From Chitinophaga pinensis (GTDB lineage Bacteria > Pseudomonadota > Gammaproteobacteria > Burkholderiales > Burkholderiaceae_C), in the NCBI GenBank assembly GCA_943326015.2, contig CALPRQ020000001.1, forward strand, positions 62,001-126,000: a stretch of DNA of 64,000 bases, written 5' to 3'. Shown here piece after piece: positions 1-9,536 of this stretch (positions are counted from its first letter, which is position 1; every line of letters begins with the position of its first letter). Under the pieces are notes generated by a model that was not told the origin of the DNA, made no database searches, and saw nothing but the letters and a program-made list of their open reading frames with translations. Both the position numbers and the translations under genes were made by a program.

Positions 1-1
1 G

Positions 2-193
2 GCACAGGCGGCGATCAACTTCTGCGTCTTCGCCACCATGGCGCTGACCTCGTTCGCCTCGGGCGCGCTGGTCACGACCCAGGGCTGGGTGCTGTTGAAC
101 TGGGGCTCGCTGATCCCCGTCGGCCTGACCGGCCTGGCCTTGCTGTGGCTGGCCGCCCAGCGGCGAACCGTCAACGGCAAAGCCTCGGTCTGA
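2..193 (+). CDS. MFS transporter, C-terminal fragment (5' end outside window)
   Basis: The frame is open from the window edge to a TGA at 191-193 and gives 63 residues. They form two hydrophobic segments (about residues 5-27 and 34-52) joined by a short loop, followed by a polar tail with the basic pair RR. The pattern, with small residues in the helices and a helix ending in LALLWLAAQRR, resembles the last two transmembrane helices of major facilitator superfamily transporters. Substrate cannot be inferred. It runs toward the minus-strand chemoreceptor gene, 44 bases away. The MFS assignment rests only on this short fragment and would need the upstream sequence. Confidence 0.6.
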   Translation, partial: AQAAINFCVFATMALTSFASGALVTTQGWVLLNWGSLIPVGLTGLALLWLAAQRRTVNGKASV

Positions 194-237
194 CGCCAGA
201 ACAGGCCTTGCAGCGTTCCGGCACCTCTTCCAATCCG

Positions 238-2211
238 TTATGCCTGGCGCCGGCTGTTCGCAGCCAACTGGAACACCGACACCACCTTGACCAGATCGGC
301 GGCCTGCATGCTCAGACTGTTGGCGGCGGCGGCCATCTGTTCGACCATCGCGGCGTTCTCCTGCGTCGCCTGGTCCATCTGCGTGACCGCCTTGCCGACC
401 TGCATCACGCCCGCGCTTTGCTGCGAACTCGCCACGCTGATCTCACCCATGATGCGGGTGACACGCTGGATCGCGTTGACAACCTCCGACATGGTGGTTC
501 CCGCCTGATCGACCAGCCGCGAGCCCTGCTCGACCCGTTCGACGCTGATGCCGATCAGGCCCTTGATCTCCTTGGCGGCTGCCGCTGACCGGCTCGCCAG
601 ACTGCGCACCTCGGAGGCCACCACCGCAAAACCACGGCCTTGATCGCCGGCCCGCGCGGCCTCGACCGCGGCATTGAGCGCCAGGATGTTGGTCTGGAAG
701 GCGATGCCGTCGATCACGCCGATGATGTCGGCTATCCGCTTGGAGCTTTCGTTGATCGAGTGCATCGTGTCGACCACGCGACCCACCACCTCGCCGCCAG
801 TCAAGGCCACCTGCGAGGCGTTCTCCGCCAACTGGGTCGCCTGCTGAGCGTTCTCCGCGTTGTACTTGACGGCAGTGCCCAGTTCATCCATGGAGGACGC
901 GGTTTGCTGCAAGGCGAACGCCTGGTTCTCGGTGCGGCTCGACAAGTCCTGGTTGCCCATCGATATTTCGGCACTGGCCGAAGCCACGGCCTGTGCGCCC
1001 TGACGCACCTTGGCGACCACGTTGACCAGGCTGGCTTGCATCGTCTGCAGTTGTGCCATCAGACAGTGCTGATCCTGACCATGCCCCTGTGCCGGCTGGC
1101 TCAGATCGCCGGCGGCAATGCGCTGGGCGACCGCCGCCGCGTCGGCCGGATCGCCCCCTATCGGCCGCAGCACCATGCGATCGAGCGACAAGCCCAGCAC
1201 CAGCGAAACCCCCACGATGCTGACCAGTCCCAGGACCAGGGCCCAGAAGCGCAGTCGATGGACCTCAGCCAGCATTTCGCTGCTGGCAATCGTCACCACG
1301 AACGACCAGGGCAGCTGGGTCGCCCCCACCGTGACCGGAACATGGAGGCGGGTCACCTCGCCCAGACGCTCGTCATGCGTGGTCAACTCATGCCTGCGGC
1401 CAGCCTGGATGGCCGCTCGCACCGCAGCGAGTTCGGGCTCCCGACCGAGGCTCTTGCCGATATTGGCCCGGTCACGGTCGGCGACATAAAGCGCCTGGTT
1501 CGACAGCAAGCTGGCATAGCCGGTGTCGAAGATACGGATCTTGCCGATTTGCTCCTGCAGACTGGACAGGGCAATGTCCACCCCGGCCACCCCGACGAAT
1601 TGGCCATCGATCCTGATCGGCACCACCACGCTGGTGAGCTGGAACTCCTTGCCGGCCACGACATAGGGGTAGGGCTCGATGAGCGTTTCATGGCCCGTCT
1701 GCTTGGGGAGCAGATAATAATCGCCGGGACCGGGTTTGTCGTAATCGAGCAGCGGCTCCAGCACGATCTGACCTGAACCACGGTTCCAGTAAGGTACGTA
1801 GCGGCCAGTGCCGTCGTGTCCAGGCTGGTTGATGTACTTGGCATCCAGGCCATCAAATGCATTCGGCTCCCAGCCAGACCAGACCCCCAGAAAGCCCGGA
1901 TTGCCCGCCAGCACCCCCTTGAGCATGGCATCGGCCTGCTTGCGGTCAATATGGCCCTGGGCTTTCATCTCGCCCATGGCTTGCGCCAGCGTGCGTGCCG
2001 CGTCCAAGGCATTGTCCAGCACGCCTGAGACCTGCCGGCCTTCGTGATCTGCCAACTCGTTGGCGTAGCGTAACGACAAGCTCTTTTGCGCGCGCTCGGC
2101 CTGGCCGACCAGGACCGCCACGGTCAGGGAAAAACCAATCAGGACAACCAGTATTACCAGCAACTGTTGTCTGAGGCGCAAGGTGAATTTCAGCTTCATT
2201 GGGTTCCACAT
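238..2211 (-). CDS. Methyl-accepting chemotaxis protein with double-Cache sensor
   Basis: A 657-residue chemoreceptor. A short cytoplasmic N-terminus leads to transmembrane helix 1 (about 17-38). A periplasmic region of about 270 residues follows with the Cache-like stretch PYWNRG...YYLLPKQTG...EPYPY and repeated [13 protein letters not shown] strands. Then come helix 2 (about 320-345), a HAMP domain containing the PIGGDP motif common in betaproteobacterial receptors, and the signalling domain. The hairpin tip (about 500-539) has the conserved [19 protein letters not shown] and [12 protein letters not shown] segments that contact CheA/CheW. No C-terminal CheR-binding pentapeptide is visible; the protein ends SRRQA. 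The start is supported by AAGGAAA seven bases upstream. No che genes are in the window, so it probably feeds a chemotaxis system elsewhere. The ligand is unknown; Cache domains of this type often bind amino or organic acids. Confidence 0.93.
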   Translation of the reverse strand: MWNPMKLKFTLRLRQQLLVILVVLIGFSLTVAVLVGQAERAQKSLSLRYANELADHEGRQVSGVLDNALDAARTLAQAMGEMKAQGHIDRKQADAMLKGVLAGNPGFLGVWSGWEPNAFDGLDAKYINQPGHDGTGRYVPYWNRGSGQIVLEPLLDYDKPGPGDYYLLPKQTGHETLIEPYPYVVAGKEFQLTSVVVPIRIDGQFVGVAGVDIALSSLQEQIGKIRIFDTGYASLLSNQALYVADRDRANIGKSLGREPELAAVRAAIQAGRRHELTTHDERLGEVTRLHVPVTVGATQLPWSFVVTIASSEMLAEVHRLRFWALVLGLVSIVGVSLVLGLSLDRMVLRPIGGDPADAAAVAQRIAAGDLSQPAQGHGQDQHCLMAQLQTMQASLVNVVAKVRQGAQAVASASAEISMGNQDLSSRTENQAFALQQTASSMDELGTAVKYNAENAQQATQLAENASQVALTGGEVVGRVVDTMHSINESSKRIADIIGVIDGIAFQTNILALNAAVEAARAGDQGRGFAVVASEVRSLASRSAAAAKEIKGLIGISVERVEQGSRLVDQAGTTMSEVVNAIQRVTRIMGEISVASSQQSAGVMQVGKAVTQMDQATQENAAMVEQMAAAANSLSMQAADLVKVVSVFQLAANSRRQA

Positions 2212-2372
2212 ACTGACTTTCCTTGGGCAGCCGATCCGGCTTCGAGGGTATGAAGCGGATTATCAGGGGTCAGTAGCGGTCAAGCACGATTCATGCCTTG
2301 TAATTTCGGCAATCTAAGGCGAAATGGAACCAAGATCGGGAGGGCAATGAAGCTTGAAGCCCGATTTCGGGC

Positions 2373-3863
2373 TCAGGGCATGCGCGCGATCACCTCGGCC
2401 ACGGCCGCGGTCAGGCGCTGCGCATAGGGCAGATGCAGGAATTCATTGGGACCGTGCGCATTGCTGCGCGGACCCAGCACGCCGCAGACCATCATCTGCG
2501 CGCGTGGGAAGCCCCGGCTCAGCATGTTCATCAAGGGGATGGTGCCGCCCTGCCCGATGGTCGCGCAGGGCGCGCCGTAATGCGCCTGGCTGGCGGCCTG
2601 CAGCGCCTGCTCGAACCAGGGCAGGGTGGCCGGCGCGTCCCAGCCGGTCGCAGCGCCTTCGGACTCGAAGGTGACCCGGGCCTGATACGGCGCGTTGTCT
2701 TCCAGCAGGGTCTTCAGCTGCTGCACGGCCTGGCCCGCATCGATGGTGGGCGGCAGGCGCAGGCTGAGCTTGAACGCGCTCCAGGGGCGCAGCACGTTGC
2801 CGGCATTGGCCAGGCTCGGGAAACCATCGGCGCCGGTCACGCTCAGGGTCGGACGCCAGGTGCGGCGCAGCAAGGCCTCGACCGGATCAGTCGTGGTCGG
2901 CAGCGTGAAGCCCGAAGCGCCACCGCAGTCATGCTGCGCCCAGGGAAAACGCTTCCAGACCTCGTCGCCCAGGATGGCCGCGGTCGCGCGCGCCTGCTCC
3001 AGGCGCAGCGCCGGAATCTCGCAGTGGAAGGCGCGCGGCAGCAGCTCGCCGCTGGCGCTGTCCTCGAGCCGGTCGAACAGCTGACGCATGATGCGAAAGC
3101 TCGACGGCACCAGCCCCGAGCTGTCGCCCGAATGGATGCCCTCGGTCAGCACCTCGACCTTGAGCACGCCGCTGGCGACGCCACGCAGGCTGGTGGTGAG
3201 CCAGAGCTGGTCGTAGTTGCCGGCACCGCTGTCGAGGCAGATCACCAGGCCGACCTGGCCCAGGCGAGCCTTGAGCGCGTCGACGTAAGGCAGCAGGTCG
3301 TGCGAGCCGCTCTCCTCGCAGGTCTCGATCAGGCCGACGATGCGCGGATGCGCTGCACCCTGCGCCTTCAAAGCCTGGACCGCCGTGATGCTGGCGTAGA
3401 CCGCGTAGCCATCATCGGCACCACCGCGGCCGTAGAGCTTGTCATCGATGATCTTGGGCGTCCAGGGACCAAGGCCGCTGCGCCAGCCATCGAACTCGGG
3501 CTGCTTGTCGAGGTGGCCGTACATCAGCACCGTCTCGCCGCTGGCCGGCGCAGGACTGCCGTCGCGCCCGCTGCTGGCCGGAATCTCGAAGAACAGCACC
3601 GGGGTGCGCGGCTGGCCGTCAGGGTTCTGCAGCTGCACGATCTCGAGCTGCAGGCCATCGATGCGCTGCGCCTGCACCCAGTCGGCTGCCTGACGCAGCA
3701 CGGCGTCCAGATAACCATGCTCGGCCCAGACCGGATCGAAGGCCGGCGACTTGGCCGGCACCGCAATGTAGCGCTGCAGCTCGGGCACGATGCTGGCGCT
3801 CCAACGCTGCTGGACGAGCGCAGCAACGGACTGGGAATCGAGAGTGGGGATTCTGGCGTTCAT
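2373..3863 (-). CDS. M20 family metallopeptidase (dipeptidase-like)
   Basis: A 496-residue zinc hydrolase of the M20 family, likely a cytoplasmic di- or oligopeptidase. Visible metal and catalytic motifs are MYGHLDKQP (first metal His/Asp, about residue 117), YGRGGADDGYA (bridging Asp), ETCEESGS (catalytic Glu pair) and GIHSGDSSG at the start of the lid domain. The C-terminal part carries GQGGTIP and SNAHGPNE, typical of the final metal ligand region. The ORF extends 11 codons further upstream, but the start at 3863 has GAGAA just before it and fits family N-termini. It lies 43 bases downstream of apt on the same strand and may be co-transcribed. Substrate specificity cannot be read from sequence. 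Confidence 0.88.
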   Translation of the reverse strand: MNARIPTLDSQSVAALVQQRWSASIVPELQRYIAVPAKSPAFDPVWAEHGYLDAVLRQAADWVQAQRIDGLQLEIVQLQNPDGQPRTPVLFFEIPASSGRDGSPAPASGETVLMYGHLDKQPEFDGWRSGLGPWTPKIIDDKLYGRGGADDGYAVYASITAVQALKAQGAAHPRIVGLIETCEESGSHDLLPYVDALKARLGQVGLVICLDSGAGNYDQLWLTTSLRGVASGVLKVEVLTEGIHSGDSSGLVPSSFRIMRQLFDRLEDSASGELLPRAFHCEIPALRLEQARATAAILGDEVWKRFPWAQHDCGGASGFTLPTTTDPVEALLRRTWRPTLSVTGADGFPSLANAGNVLRPWSAFKLSLRLPPTIDAGQAVQQLKTLLEDNAPYQARVTFESEGAATGWDAPATLPWFEQALQAASQAHYGAPCATIGQGGTIPLMNMLSRGFPRAQMMVCGVLGPRSNAHGPNEFLHLPYAQRLTAAVAEVIARMP

Positions 3864-3906
3864 GCCATCATTCTCACATGCGGGACTGGCCCGCACCAGG
3901 CCGGAC

Positions 3907-4455
3907 TCAGTGGCCGCCGAAGCTCATCAGACAGTGCACCGGCAGGCCGGCAGCGCGCAGGCGATCGGCACCACCGAGGTCGGGCAGGTCGACGATGACG
4001 GCCGCCTCGACCACCTCGGCGCCGAGGCGCTCAAGCAGACGCTTGCCCGCCAGCATGGTGCCGCCGGTGGCGATCAGGTCGTCGACCAGCAGCACGCGCT
4101 CGCCTGGCGCGACGGCGTCGGCGTGCAGCTCCAGCGTGGCGCTGCCGTATTCGAGCTCATAGGTCTCGGCGATGGTGCGGAACGGCAGCTTGCCCTGCTT
4201 GCGTATCGGCACGAAGCCCAGTCCCAGTGCGTAGGCCAGCGCCGCGCCGACGATGAAGCCACGCGCGTCGAGACCGGCCACCCGGTCCGGACGCAGTGCC
4301 GGGTCACGGTAGCGGCGGGCCAGCCGCTCGACCAACTCGCGCAACAGCTGGGCATCCTGCAACAACGGCGTGATGTCGCGGAACTGCACGCCGGGGGCCG
4401 GCCAGTCGGGCACGGTCCGGACATGCGATTTCAGATCCATGGAGGTGACGTTCAT
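3907..4455 (-). CDS. apt: Adenine phosphoribosyltransferase
   Basis: A cytoplasmic purine-salvage enzyme that converts adenine and PRPP to AMP and pyrophosphate. It has 182 residues, the usual length. The N-terminal [16 protein letters not shown] and [15 protein letters not shown] are Apt signatures, and [14 protein letters not shown] is the PRPP-binding loop. An upstream ORF extension runs 34 more codons into the antiporter gene and lacks homology, so the ATG at 4455 is preferred; an ATG at 4440 is an alternative. The start is 7 bases past the stop of the upstream antiporter gene, and the intervening sequence reads CGATAATCACGCC, which resembles a -10 box immediately before the start codon. 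Confidence 0.95.
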   Translation of the reverse strand: MNVTSMDLKSHVRTVPDWPAPGVQFRDITPLLQDAQLLRELVERLARRYRDPALRPDRVAGLDARGFIVGAALAYALGLGFVPIRKQGKLPFRTIAETYELEYGSATLELHADAVAPGERVLLVDDLIATGGTMLAGKRLLERLGAEVVEAAVIVDLPDLGGADRLRAAGLPVHCLMSFGGH

Positions 4456-4462
4456 GGCGTGA

Positions 4463-6451
4463 TTATCGTCCGCTGACCAGCTTTTTCTCGGCCAGAGCGA
4501 GCGCATCGGGCCGACCCGACAGCACCAGCGTATCGCCACCTTGCAGTGCCAGTTCATCCGTCACCGGAACATTCTTGCCGTCGGCACGACGCAGGCCCAC
4601 GACCCTGACGTTCAGCAAGGACAGCAGCATGTCGCCCAGCGACTTGCCCAGCATCTTGCCCGCCGGCGGCAGCGTCACCGTGACCAGGCGCTCCTGTCCC
4701 AGATCGTCGGATGTGCTGTCATCGGCACCATGAAAATAGCCGCGCAGCAGCGAGTAGCGCTGCTCGCGCTGCTCCTGCACGACGCGGAACACGCGCCGCA
4801 TCGGCACGCCGACCAGCGCCAGCGCATGGCCGGCCAGCATCAGGCTGGCCTCGATCGCCTCGGGCACCACCTCGGTCGCACCGGCCTGACGCAGCTTCTC
4901 GATGTCCTGGTCGTCTACCGTGCGCACCATCACTGGCACGGTCGGGGCATGCTCGTGCGTGAGCGCCAGCACCTTGATGGCGCTCGGCGTGTCGAGATAG
5001 GTCACGACCACCGCACTGGCGCGCTTGAGTCCGGCTGCCTTGAGCGCCTGCACCCGCGCCGCGTCGCCATAGACCACCGAATGGCCAGCCGCCGCGGCCT
5101 GGCGCACCCGGTCCGGGTCCAGGTCCAGCGCCATGTAGGGAATGCGCTCGCGTTCGAGCATGCGCGCCAGGTTCTGGCCGCAGCGGCCGTAGCCGCAGAT
5201 GATCACATGCTTGTCGGCCGCCATCGCGCGGCTGGCAATCTGCGTCATCTGGACCGACTGCATCAGCCAGTCGCTGCCGACCAGCCGACTCACGACCGAG
5301 TTGCTGCCCATGATGACGAACGGCGCCAGCAGCATCGAGATCACCATCGAGGCCAGTATCGGGTTGAACAGCTCGGGCGGGATCAGGCGGTTCTGTGCCG
5401 CGAGCTGGAGCAGCACGAAACCGAACTCGCCAGCCTGCGCCAGATACAGGCCGACCCGCAACGAGGTGCCCAACGGCGCACCAAAGGCCCGCGCCAGGCC
5501 GGTGATCACGAACAGCTTGAACAGCAGCGAAACCAGCAGCAACAGCAGGACCAGCGGCCAGCGCTCCCAGACGATGTGCCAGTCGAGCAGCATGCCGATG
5601 GTGATGAAGAACAGCCCCAGCAGCACATCGTGGAAGGGCCGGATGTCGGCCTCGACCCGGTGCTTGAACTCGGTCTCGGAGATCAGCATGCCGGCGACAA
5701 AGGCGCCAAGCGCCAGCGACAGCCCAGCGTGCTCGGTCAGCCAGGCCAGACCCAGCGTGAGCAGCAGGATGTTGAGCATGAAGAGCTCCTCGCTCTTGCG
5801 CCGCACCATCAGCGTCAGCCACCAGCGCATCACCTTCTGGCCGCCGGTCAGCAGGATGCCGAGCAGCAGCACCGCCTTGAGCAGCGCCAGCCCCAGGCCC
5901 GTGAGCAGTTGCTCGGGCGGCGAGCCCAGCGCCGGAATCAGCACCAGCAACGGCACCACGGCCAGATCCTGGAACAGCAGGATGCCGACCACGCGCTTGC
6001 CATGCTCAGATTCGAGTTCCAGCCGGTCAGACACCAGCTTGATGACGATGGCGGTCGAGCTCATCGCCATCACACCACCGAGCGCGAGCGCGTTGTACCA
6101 CTCGAGCTTCCACCAGCGCGGCAGCCACCAGTCGAGCAGCATCGAACCCAAGGTGGTCAATGCGACGGTCAGCACCACCTGCAACAGGCCGAGGCCGAAG
6201 ACATGACGGCGCATCGTGCGCAGCTTGGGCAGGCTGAACTCGAGCCCGATCACGAACATCAGGAACACGACACCGAACTCGGCCAGGTAGCGCACGCCGG
6301 CCGAATTCTGTGCCAACGCCAGCGCATTGGGTCCGATCAGCACGCCGACAGCGAGGTAGCCCAGCATGGGAGGCAGCTTGGCCAGGCGGCACAGCACCAC
6401 GCCCGCCACGGCGGCGGCAAGGTAGAGCAGCGCAATATCGAGGGAATTCAT
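4463..6451 (-). CDS. Kef-type monovalent cation:proton antiporter with RCK domains
   Basis: A 662-residue inner-membrane protein of the CPA2 family. Residues 1-390 form about 12-13 hydrophobic helices, including the conserved segments [27 protein letters not shown] (catalytic Asp, about residue 162) and [14 protein letters not shown] cytoplasmic NAD-binding RCK/TrkA-N domain starts near 413 with [19 protein letters not shown] TrkA-C domain fills about 590-655, ending with [12 protein letters not shown]. This is the KefB/KefC/YbaL layout: K+ or Na+ efflux coupled to proton entry, gated by a nucleotide. No KefF/KefG oxidoreductase partner is adjacent, so glutathione gating is uncertain. The gene is divergent from kdsD and its stop is followed at once by apt. 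Confidence 0.92.
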   Translation of the reverse strand: MNSLDIALLYLAAAVAGVVLCRLAKLPPMLGYLAVGVLIGPNALALAQNSAGVRYLAEFGVVFLMFVIGLEFSLPKLRTMRRHVFGLGLLQVVLTVALTTLGSMLLDWWLPRWWKLEWYNALALGGVMAMSSTAIVIKLVSDRLELESEHGKRVVGILLFQDLAVVPLLVLIPALGSPPEQLLTGLGLALLKAVLLLGILLTGGQKVMRWWLTLMVRRKSEELFMLNILLLTLGLAWLTEHAGLSLALGAFVAGMLISETEFKHRVEADIRPFHDVLLGLFFITIGMLLDWHIVWERWPLVLLLLLVSLLFKLFVITGLARAFGAPLGTSLRVGLYLAQAGEFGFVLLQLAAQNRLIPPELFNPILASMVISMLLAPFVIMGSNSVVSRLVGSDWLMQSVQMTQIASRAMAADKHVIICGYGRCGQNLARMLERERIPYMALDLDPDRVRQAAAAGHSVVYGDAARVQALKAAGLKRASAVVVTYLDTPSAIKVLALTHEHAPTVPVMVRTVDDQDIEKLRQAGATEVVPEAIEASLMLAGHALALVGVPMRRVFRVVQEQREQRYSLLRGYFHGADDSTSDDLGQERLVTVTLPPAGKMLGKSLGDMLLSLLNVRVVGLRRADGKNVPVTDELALQGGDTLVLSGRPDALALAEKKLVSGR

Positions 6452-6519
6452 GCCTCGATCTTATCGGCACGGGAAAGCCGGCAGACTGCAGGCGCGCTCC
6501 TTGTCCGATAATTCCGCCC

Positions 6520-7509
6520 ATGACTGCAAGCCACCTGCTCGACCCGGACGCCACGCTGGCGCTGGCCCGCGACACCCTAGCCATCGAATCCCAGGCCATC
6601 AGCGCGGCGGCCGCCCGGCTGGACGGACGCTTCGTGCAGGCAGTGCGGATCGCGCTGAACTGCGGCGGGCGCCTGGTCGTGACCGGCATGGGCAAGAGCG
6701 GCCATGTCGGGCGCAAGATCACCGCCACGCTGGCCTCGACCGGCACACCGGCGATGTTCGTGCACCCGGCCGAGGCCAGCCACGGCGACCTCGGCATGAT
6801 CACCCGTGCCGATGTGGTGCTCGCGATCAGCAACAGCGGCGAGAGCGAGGAGCTCACCGCCATCCTGCCGTTGATCAAGCGCATGGGGGTGCCGCTGCTG
6901 GCCATGACCGGCCGCGCCGGTTCCAGCCTGGGCCGGCACGCCGACGTGGTGCTCGATACCGGCGTCGAAAAGGAAGCCTGCCCGCACAACCTGGCGCCGA
7001 CTGCCAGCACGACCGTGCAGCTCGCCATGGGCGACGCCTTGGCGGTCGCATTGCTGAGCGCGCGTGGCTTTCGCCCCGACGATTTCGCGCGCTCGCACCC
7101 GGGCGGCGCGCTCGGGCGCAAGCTGCTGACCCTGGTCGGCGACGTGATGCGACCGGCCGAACAGGCACCGCGCGTAGGCCTGGATGCCAGCCTGCCGGAA
7201 ATGATGCGCGAGATCAGCGCCAGGGGACTGGGCGCGACCGCAGTGGTCGATGCGGCAGGCCTGCCGGTCGGCATCTTCACCGACGGCGACCTGCGCCGCC
7301 TGATCGAAGGGGGCACCGACCTGCGCGCGGTCAGCGCCGGCCAGGTCATGCACCGCAATCCGCGCTCGGTGCGCCCGGATGCCTTGGCGGTCGAGGCCGC
7401 CGAGCTGATGGAAACGCACAACATCAACAGCCTGCTGGTGGTCGATGCCCGGGGCCGCCTGTGCGGCGCGCTCAACAGCCACGACCTGATGCGCGCCAAG
7501 GTGATCTGA
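6520..7509 (+). CDS. kdsD: Arabinose-5-phosphate isomerase
   Basis: Converts D-ribulose 5-phosphate to D-arabinose 5-phosphate, the first step of Kdo synthesis for lipopolysaccharide. It has 329 residues. The SIS sugar-isomerase domain includes VTGMGKSGHVGRKI, EASHGDLG and AISNSGESEE. A tandem CBS pair follows from about residue 205 (DVMRP...IFTDGDLRRL, then MHRNP...NSHDLMRAKVI). The reading frame is open upstream, but the ATG at 6520 matches family N-termini. A GATAAT hexamer ends seven bases before the ATG, with no Shine-Dalgarno between, suggesting a very short leader. It is followed by kdsC and lptC, so the three genes probably form one LPS-core unit. Confidence 0.95.
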   Translation: MTASHLLDPDATLALARDTLAIESQAISAAAARLDGRFVQAVRIALNCGGRLVVTGMGKSGHVGRKITATLASTGTPAMFVHPAEASHGDLGMITRADVVLAISNSGESEELTAILPLIKRMGVPLLAMTGRAGSSLGRHADVVLDTGVEKEACPHNLAPTASTTVQLAMGDALAVALLSARGFRPDDFARSHPGGALGRKLLTLVGDVMRPAEQAPRVGLDASLPEMMREISARGLGATAVVDAAGLPVGIFTDGDLRRLIEGGTDLRAVSAGQVMHRNPRSVRPDALAVEAAELMETHNINSLLVVDARGRLCGALNSHDLMRAKVI

Positions 7510-7537
7510 CCTGAGACCCCATAACCGTTTGTCTGCC

Positions 7538-8110
7538 ATGAACCCGTCTGCCGCCCTGCCCCCGCTGAAACCGATCCTGCAATTTGCCCCTGAACTGCTG
7601 CTGCGCGCGCAAGCGATCAAGGTCGCTTTCTTCGACGTCGACGGCGTGCTGACCGACGGCGGGCTCTATTTCACCGAGGCGGGCGAGACGATCAAGCGCT
7701 TCCACACGCTGGACGGCCACGGCATCAAGCTGCTGCAGCGCATCGGCGTGACCCCGGTGGTGGTGACCGGGCGCGACTCGGCACCGCTGCGCAAGCGCCT
7801 CGCCGCGCTGGGCGTGACGCACTGCCGCTTCGGCACCGAAGACAAGCGCCCGGCGGCCGAAAGCATCATGGCCGAACTCGGCCTCGACTGGAGCCAGGCA
7901 GCGGCCATCGGCGACGACTGGCCCGACCTGCCGGTGCTGCGCCGCTGTGCCCTGGCGGTGGCGCCACCGGCAGCCCAGACCGAGGTGCTGGCCATGGCGC
8001 ACCATGTGACGCGCGCTGCCGGCGGACTGGGTGCGGCACGCGAATTCTGCGACCTGATCCTGATCGCGAGCGGCCGCTACGCCAGTCTGCTCGAAGAGGC
8101 AGCCGCATGA
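7538..8110 (+). CDS. kdsC: 3-deoxy-D-manno-octulosonate 8-phosphate phosphatase
   Basis: A HAD-superfamily phosphatase that dephosphorylates Kdo-8-phosphate. It has 190 residues from the ATG at 7538; an in-frame TTG nine bases upstream is a weaker choice. The nucleophile motif FFDVDGVLTDG (DxDG), VVVTGRDS (motif II Thr), the downstream Lys in EDKRP and the GDDWPDLPV metal loop are all present. The stop codon overlaps the start of lptC (ATGA), so the two are translationally coupled. The order kdsD-kdsC-lptC is conserved in many Gram-negatives. Confidence 0.95.
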   Translation: MNPSAALPPLKPILQFAPELLLRAQAIKVAFFDVDGVLTDGGLYFTEAGETIKRFHTLDGHGIKLLQRIGVTPVVVTGRDSAPLRKRLAALGVTHCRFGTEDKRPAAESIMAELGLDWSQAAAIGDDWPDLPVLRRCALAVAPPAAQTEVLAMAHHVTRAAGGLGAAREFCDLILIASGRYASLLEEAAA

Positions 8111-8730
8111 AGCCGACCGGGCCGCTGGCGCAACTGCGGCAGGGCTGGGACCACGCAGCGGTCTACCTGCCGGTACTGACGATGGGCTTGTTGGCACTGG
8201 GCAGTTACTGGATCCTGCGCAGCACGCCCATGCCGCAGGAACCGGCTCCGGCACGTCCGGCAACGCACGAGTCCGACTACTTCATGCAGGACTTCTCGGT
8301 GCGCAGCCACGGTGCCGACGGCCAGCTGCGCAGCAAGCTGTCCGGCACCCAGGTCCACCACTACCCGGACGACGACACGATAGAAATCGACCAGGCCCAC
8401 CTGCTCGCTTTTGGCGAGGGCGGGACCCTGACGCTGGCCCAGGCCAGGCGCCTGCGCACGGACGGCAGCCAGAGCGAATACCGGCTGGAGGGGGAAGTCA
8501 GCATCAATCGCAGCGGCCGGACCCGCCAGGATGGACGGGCACTGCCCGCCATGCGCTTCACGGGCGAACAGTTGCGGGTCTACGACAAAAACCAGCGTAT
8601 CGCTTCCGACCTGCCAGTCGAGCTGACGCAAGGCGGCAATCGCATCACCGCCGAGACGCTGCGCTATGACGCCAGCAGCCAAGTAGCCGACCTGCAGGGA
8701 CGGGTACGCGCACAGTTCTCGTCACGCTGA
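8107..8730 (+). CDS. lptC: LPS export ABC transporter periplasmic protein
   Basis: A bitopic inner-membrane protein that passes lipopolysaccharide from the LptBFG transporter to LptA. It has 207 residues: a short cytoplasmic N-terminus, one transmembrane helix (about 20-40, VYLPVLTMGLLALGSYWIL), then a beta-rich periplasmic domain with DYFMQDFSVRSH near the start of the jellyroll. It overlaps kdsC by four bases. In related Burkholderiales lptA and lptB usually follow; here the next gene is a convergent RNA-binding protein, so the lpt cluster is interrupted and lptA-lptB must lie elsewhere. Confidence 0.9.
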   Translation: MKPTGPLAQLRQGWDHAAVYLPVLTMGLLALGSYWILRSTPMPQEPAPARPATHESDYFMQDFSVRSHGADGQLRSKLSGTQVHHYPDDDTIEIDQAHLLAFGEGGTLTLAQARRLRTDGSQSEYRLEGEVSINRSGRTRQDGRALPAMRFTGEQLRVYDKNQRIASDLPVELTQGGNRITAETLRYDASSQVADLQGRVRAQFSSR

Positions 8731-8747
8731 CCACCCAGAAAACGACA

Positions 8748-8775
8748 AACCCCGGAACCTTGCGGTGCCAGGGTT
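8748..8775 (-). terminator. Hairpin terminator after the RRM protein gene
   Basis: The arms AACCCCGGAACC and GGTGCCAGGGTT form a 12-bp stem with two mismatches and a TTGC loop. Read on the minus strand, the hairpin is followed by TTGTCGTTTT, a usable U-tract. It lies 55 bases past the stop of the RNA-binding protein gene and may also insulate lptC. A second inverted repeat, CTCAGGCGC at 8778-8786 with GCGCCTGAG at 8811-8819, lies between it and the stop codon. Confidence 0.55.
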
Positions 8776-8830
8776 GGCTCAGGCGCGTCGAGACGCACCG
8801 GAATTCAAGGGCGCCTGAGCGCCCAGGCGA

Positions 8831-9268
8831 TCAGTAACCGCCGCGGTTGCCGCCGTCGCGACGACCCGGGTTGCCGTAGGGGCTACGGAAACCGCCTTCG
8901 CTGCCGCCGCCGAAGCCGCCTTCGCGACGACCGCCGCCGAAGCCGCCTTCGCTGCGACCGCCACCGAAGCCACCTTCGCCACGGCCACCGCCGAAGCCGC
9001 CGGTACGGGGCGGACGGGGTTCCATCGGACGGGCTTCGTTGACTACCAGGCTACGGCCGCCCAGGGACTGACCGTTCATGCCTTCGACAGCAGCTTGAGC
9101 TTCCGCGTCGCTGCCCATTTCCACAAAGCCGAAGCCCTTGGAACGGCCAGTGTCGCGCTCCATCATGACCTTGGCGCTGGTCACCAGGCCGAATTCGCCG
9201 AATGCCTGTTGCAGATCGTTGTCGCGCACCGTGTAAGGCAGGTTGCCGACGTACAGTTTGTTGCCCAT
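8831..9268 (-). CDS. Glycine-rich RRM RNA-binding protein
   Basis: A 145-residue protein with a single RNA-recognition motif at about 3-80, containing RNP2 (LYVGNL, residues 5-10) and RNP1 (KGFGFVEM, 44-51). A flexible Gly/Arg-rich tail follows at 90-145, built from repeats of GGFGGGRxE and ending NRGGY. This is the layout of bacterial RRM proteins that resemble plant and cyanobacterial glycine-rich cold-response proteins; several are cold- or stress-induced RNA chaperones. The start at 9268 has GGGAG upstream; an ORF extension of 36 codons is not homologous. The 268-base gap upstream leaves room for a long leader, as cold-inducible genes often have, though none is proven. Its target RNAs are unknown. 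Confidence 0.9.
   Translation of the reverse strand: MGNKLYVGNLPYTVRDNDLQQAFGEFGLVTSAKVMMERDTGRSKGFGFVEMGSDAEAQAAVEGMNGQSLGGRSLVVNEARPMEPRPPRTGGFGGGRGEGGFGGGRSEGGFGGGRREGGFGGGSEGGFRSPYGNPGRRDGGNRGGY
8888..9001 (-). repeat. Imperfect 27-bp tandem repeat encoding GGFGGGRxE units
   Basis: Residues 90-127 of the RRM protein consist of about four tandem nonapeptides (GGFGGGRGE, GGFGGGRSE, GGFGGGRRE, then a shortened GGFGGGSE and GGF). At the DNA level this is a 27-bp unit with third-position and R/S variation. The array could change in copy number by slippage or recombination, changing tail length without shifting the frame. Confidence 0.8.
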
Positions 9269-9536
9269 CAAGGGACTCCCGAAAAAAAACACGAAACAAG
9301 TAGCGATGGAGCCCCGGTAGCACGACGAAACCGCATGTCTTGGCCGCTGTGGCGCACGAAACTGACCTATCACCAATTACGCCTGAAATGACAGGCGTAC
9401 CCCATTATGCGTCATTGGGCAGAAAAGGGGGATTTTTTTCACCATGCCGGACAGCGAAGCCCGATCCGCTGCAGGTTGCCGGGATTCGGGGCCTGCAGAC
9501 TGCCGGTTTCGTTGTGACAGAACAACAAGGCCGCGC

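Noticed and set aside
2212..2372. Flagellar sigma-28 promoter before the chemoreceptor gene
   Set aside because: A GATAA element is present but the upstream TAAA at the right spacing is missing, so the assignment is not supported.
4541..6511. A 656-codon plus-strand frame across the Kef-type antiporter
   Set aside because: It is the antisense shadow of a membrane protein gene. It is Gln/His/Arg-rich without domains and lacks a ribosome-binding site.
9469..9498. Inverted repeat CTGCAGG/CCTGCAG after the formate/nitrite channel gene
   Set aside because: The stem is only 7 bp with a 16-base loop and no following U-tract in the gene's direction, so it is not a supported terminator.
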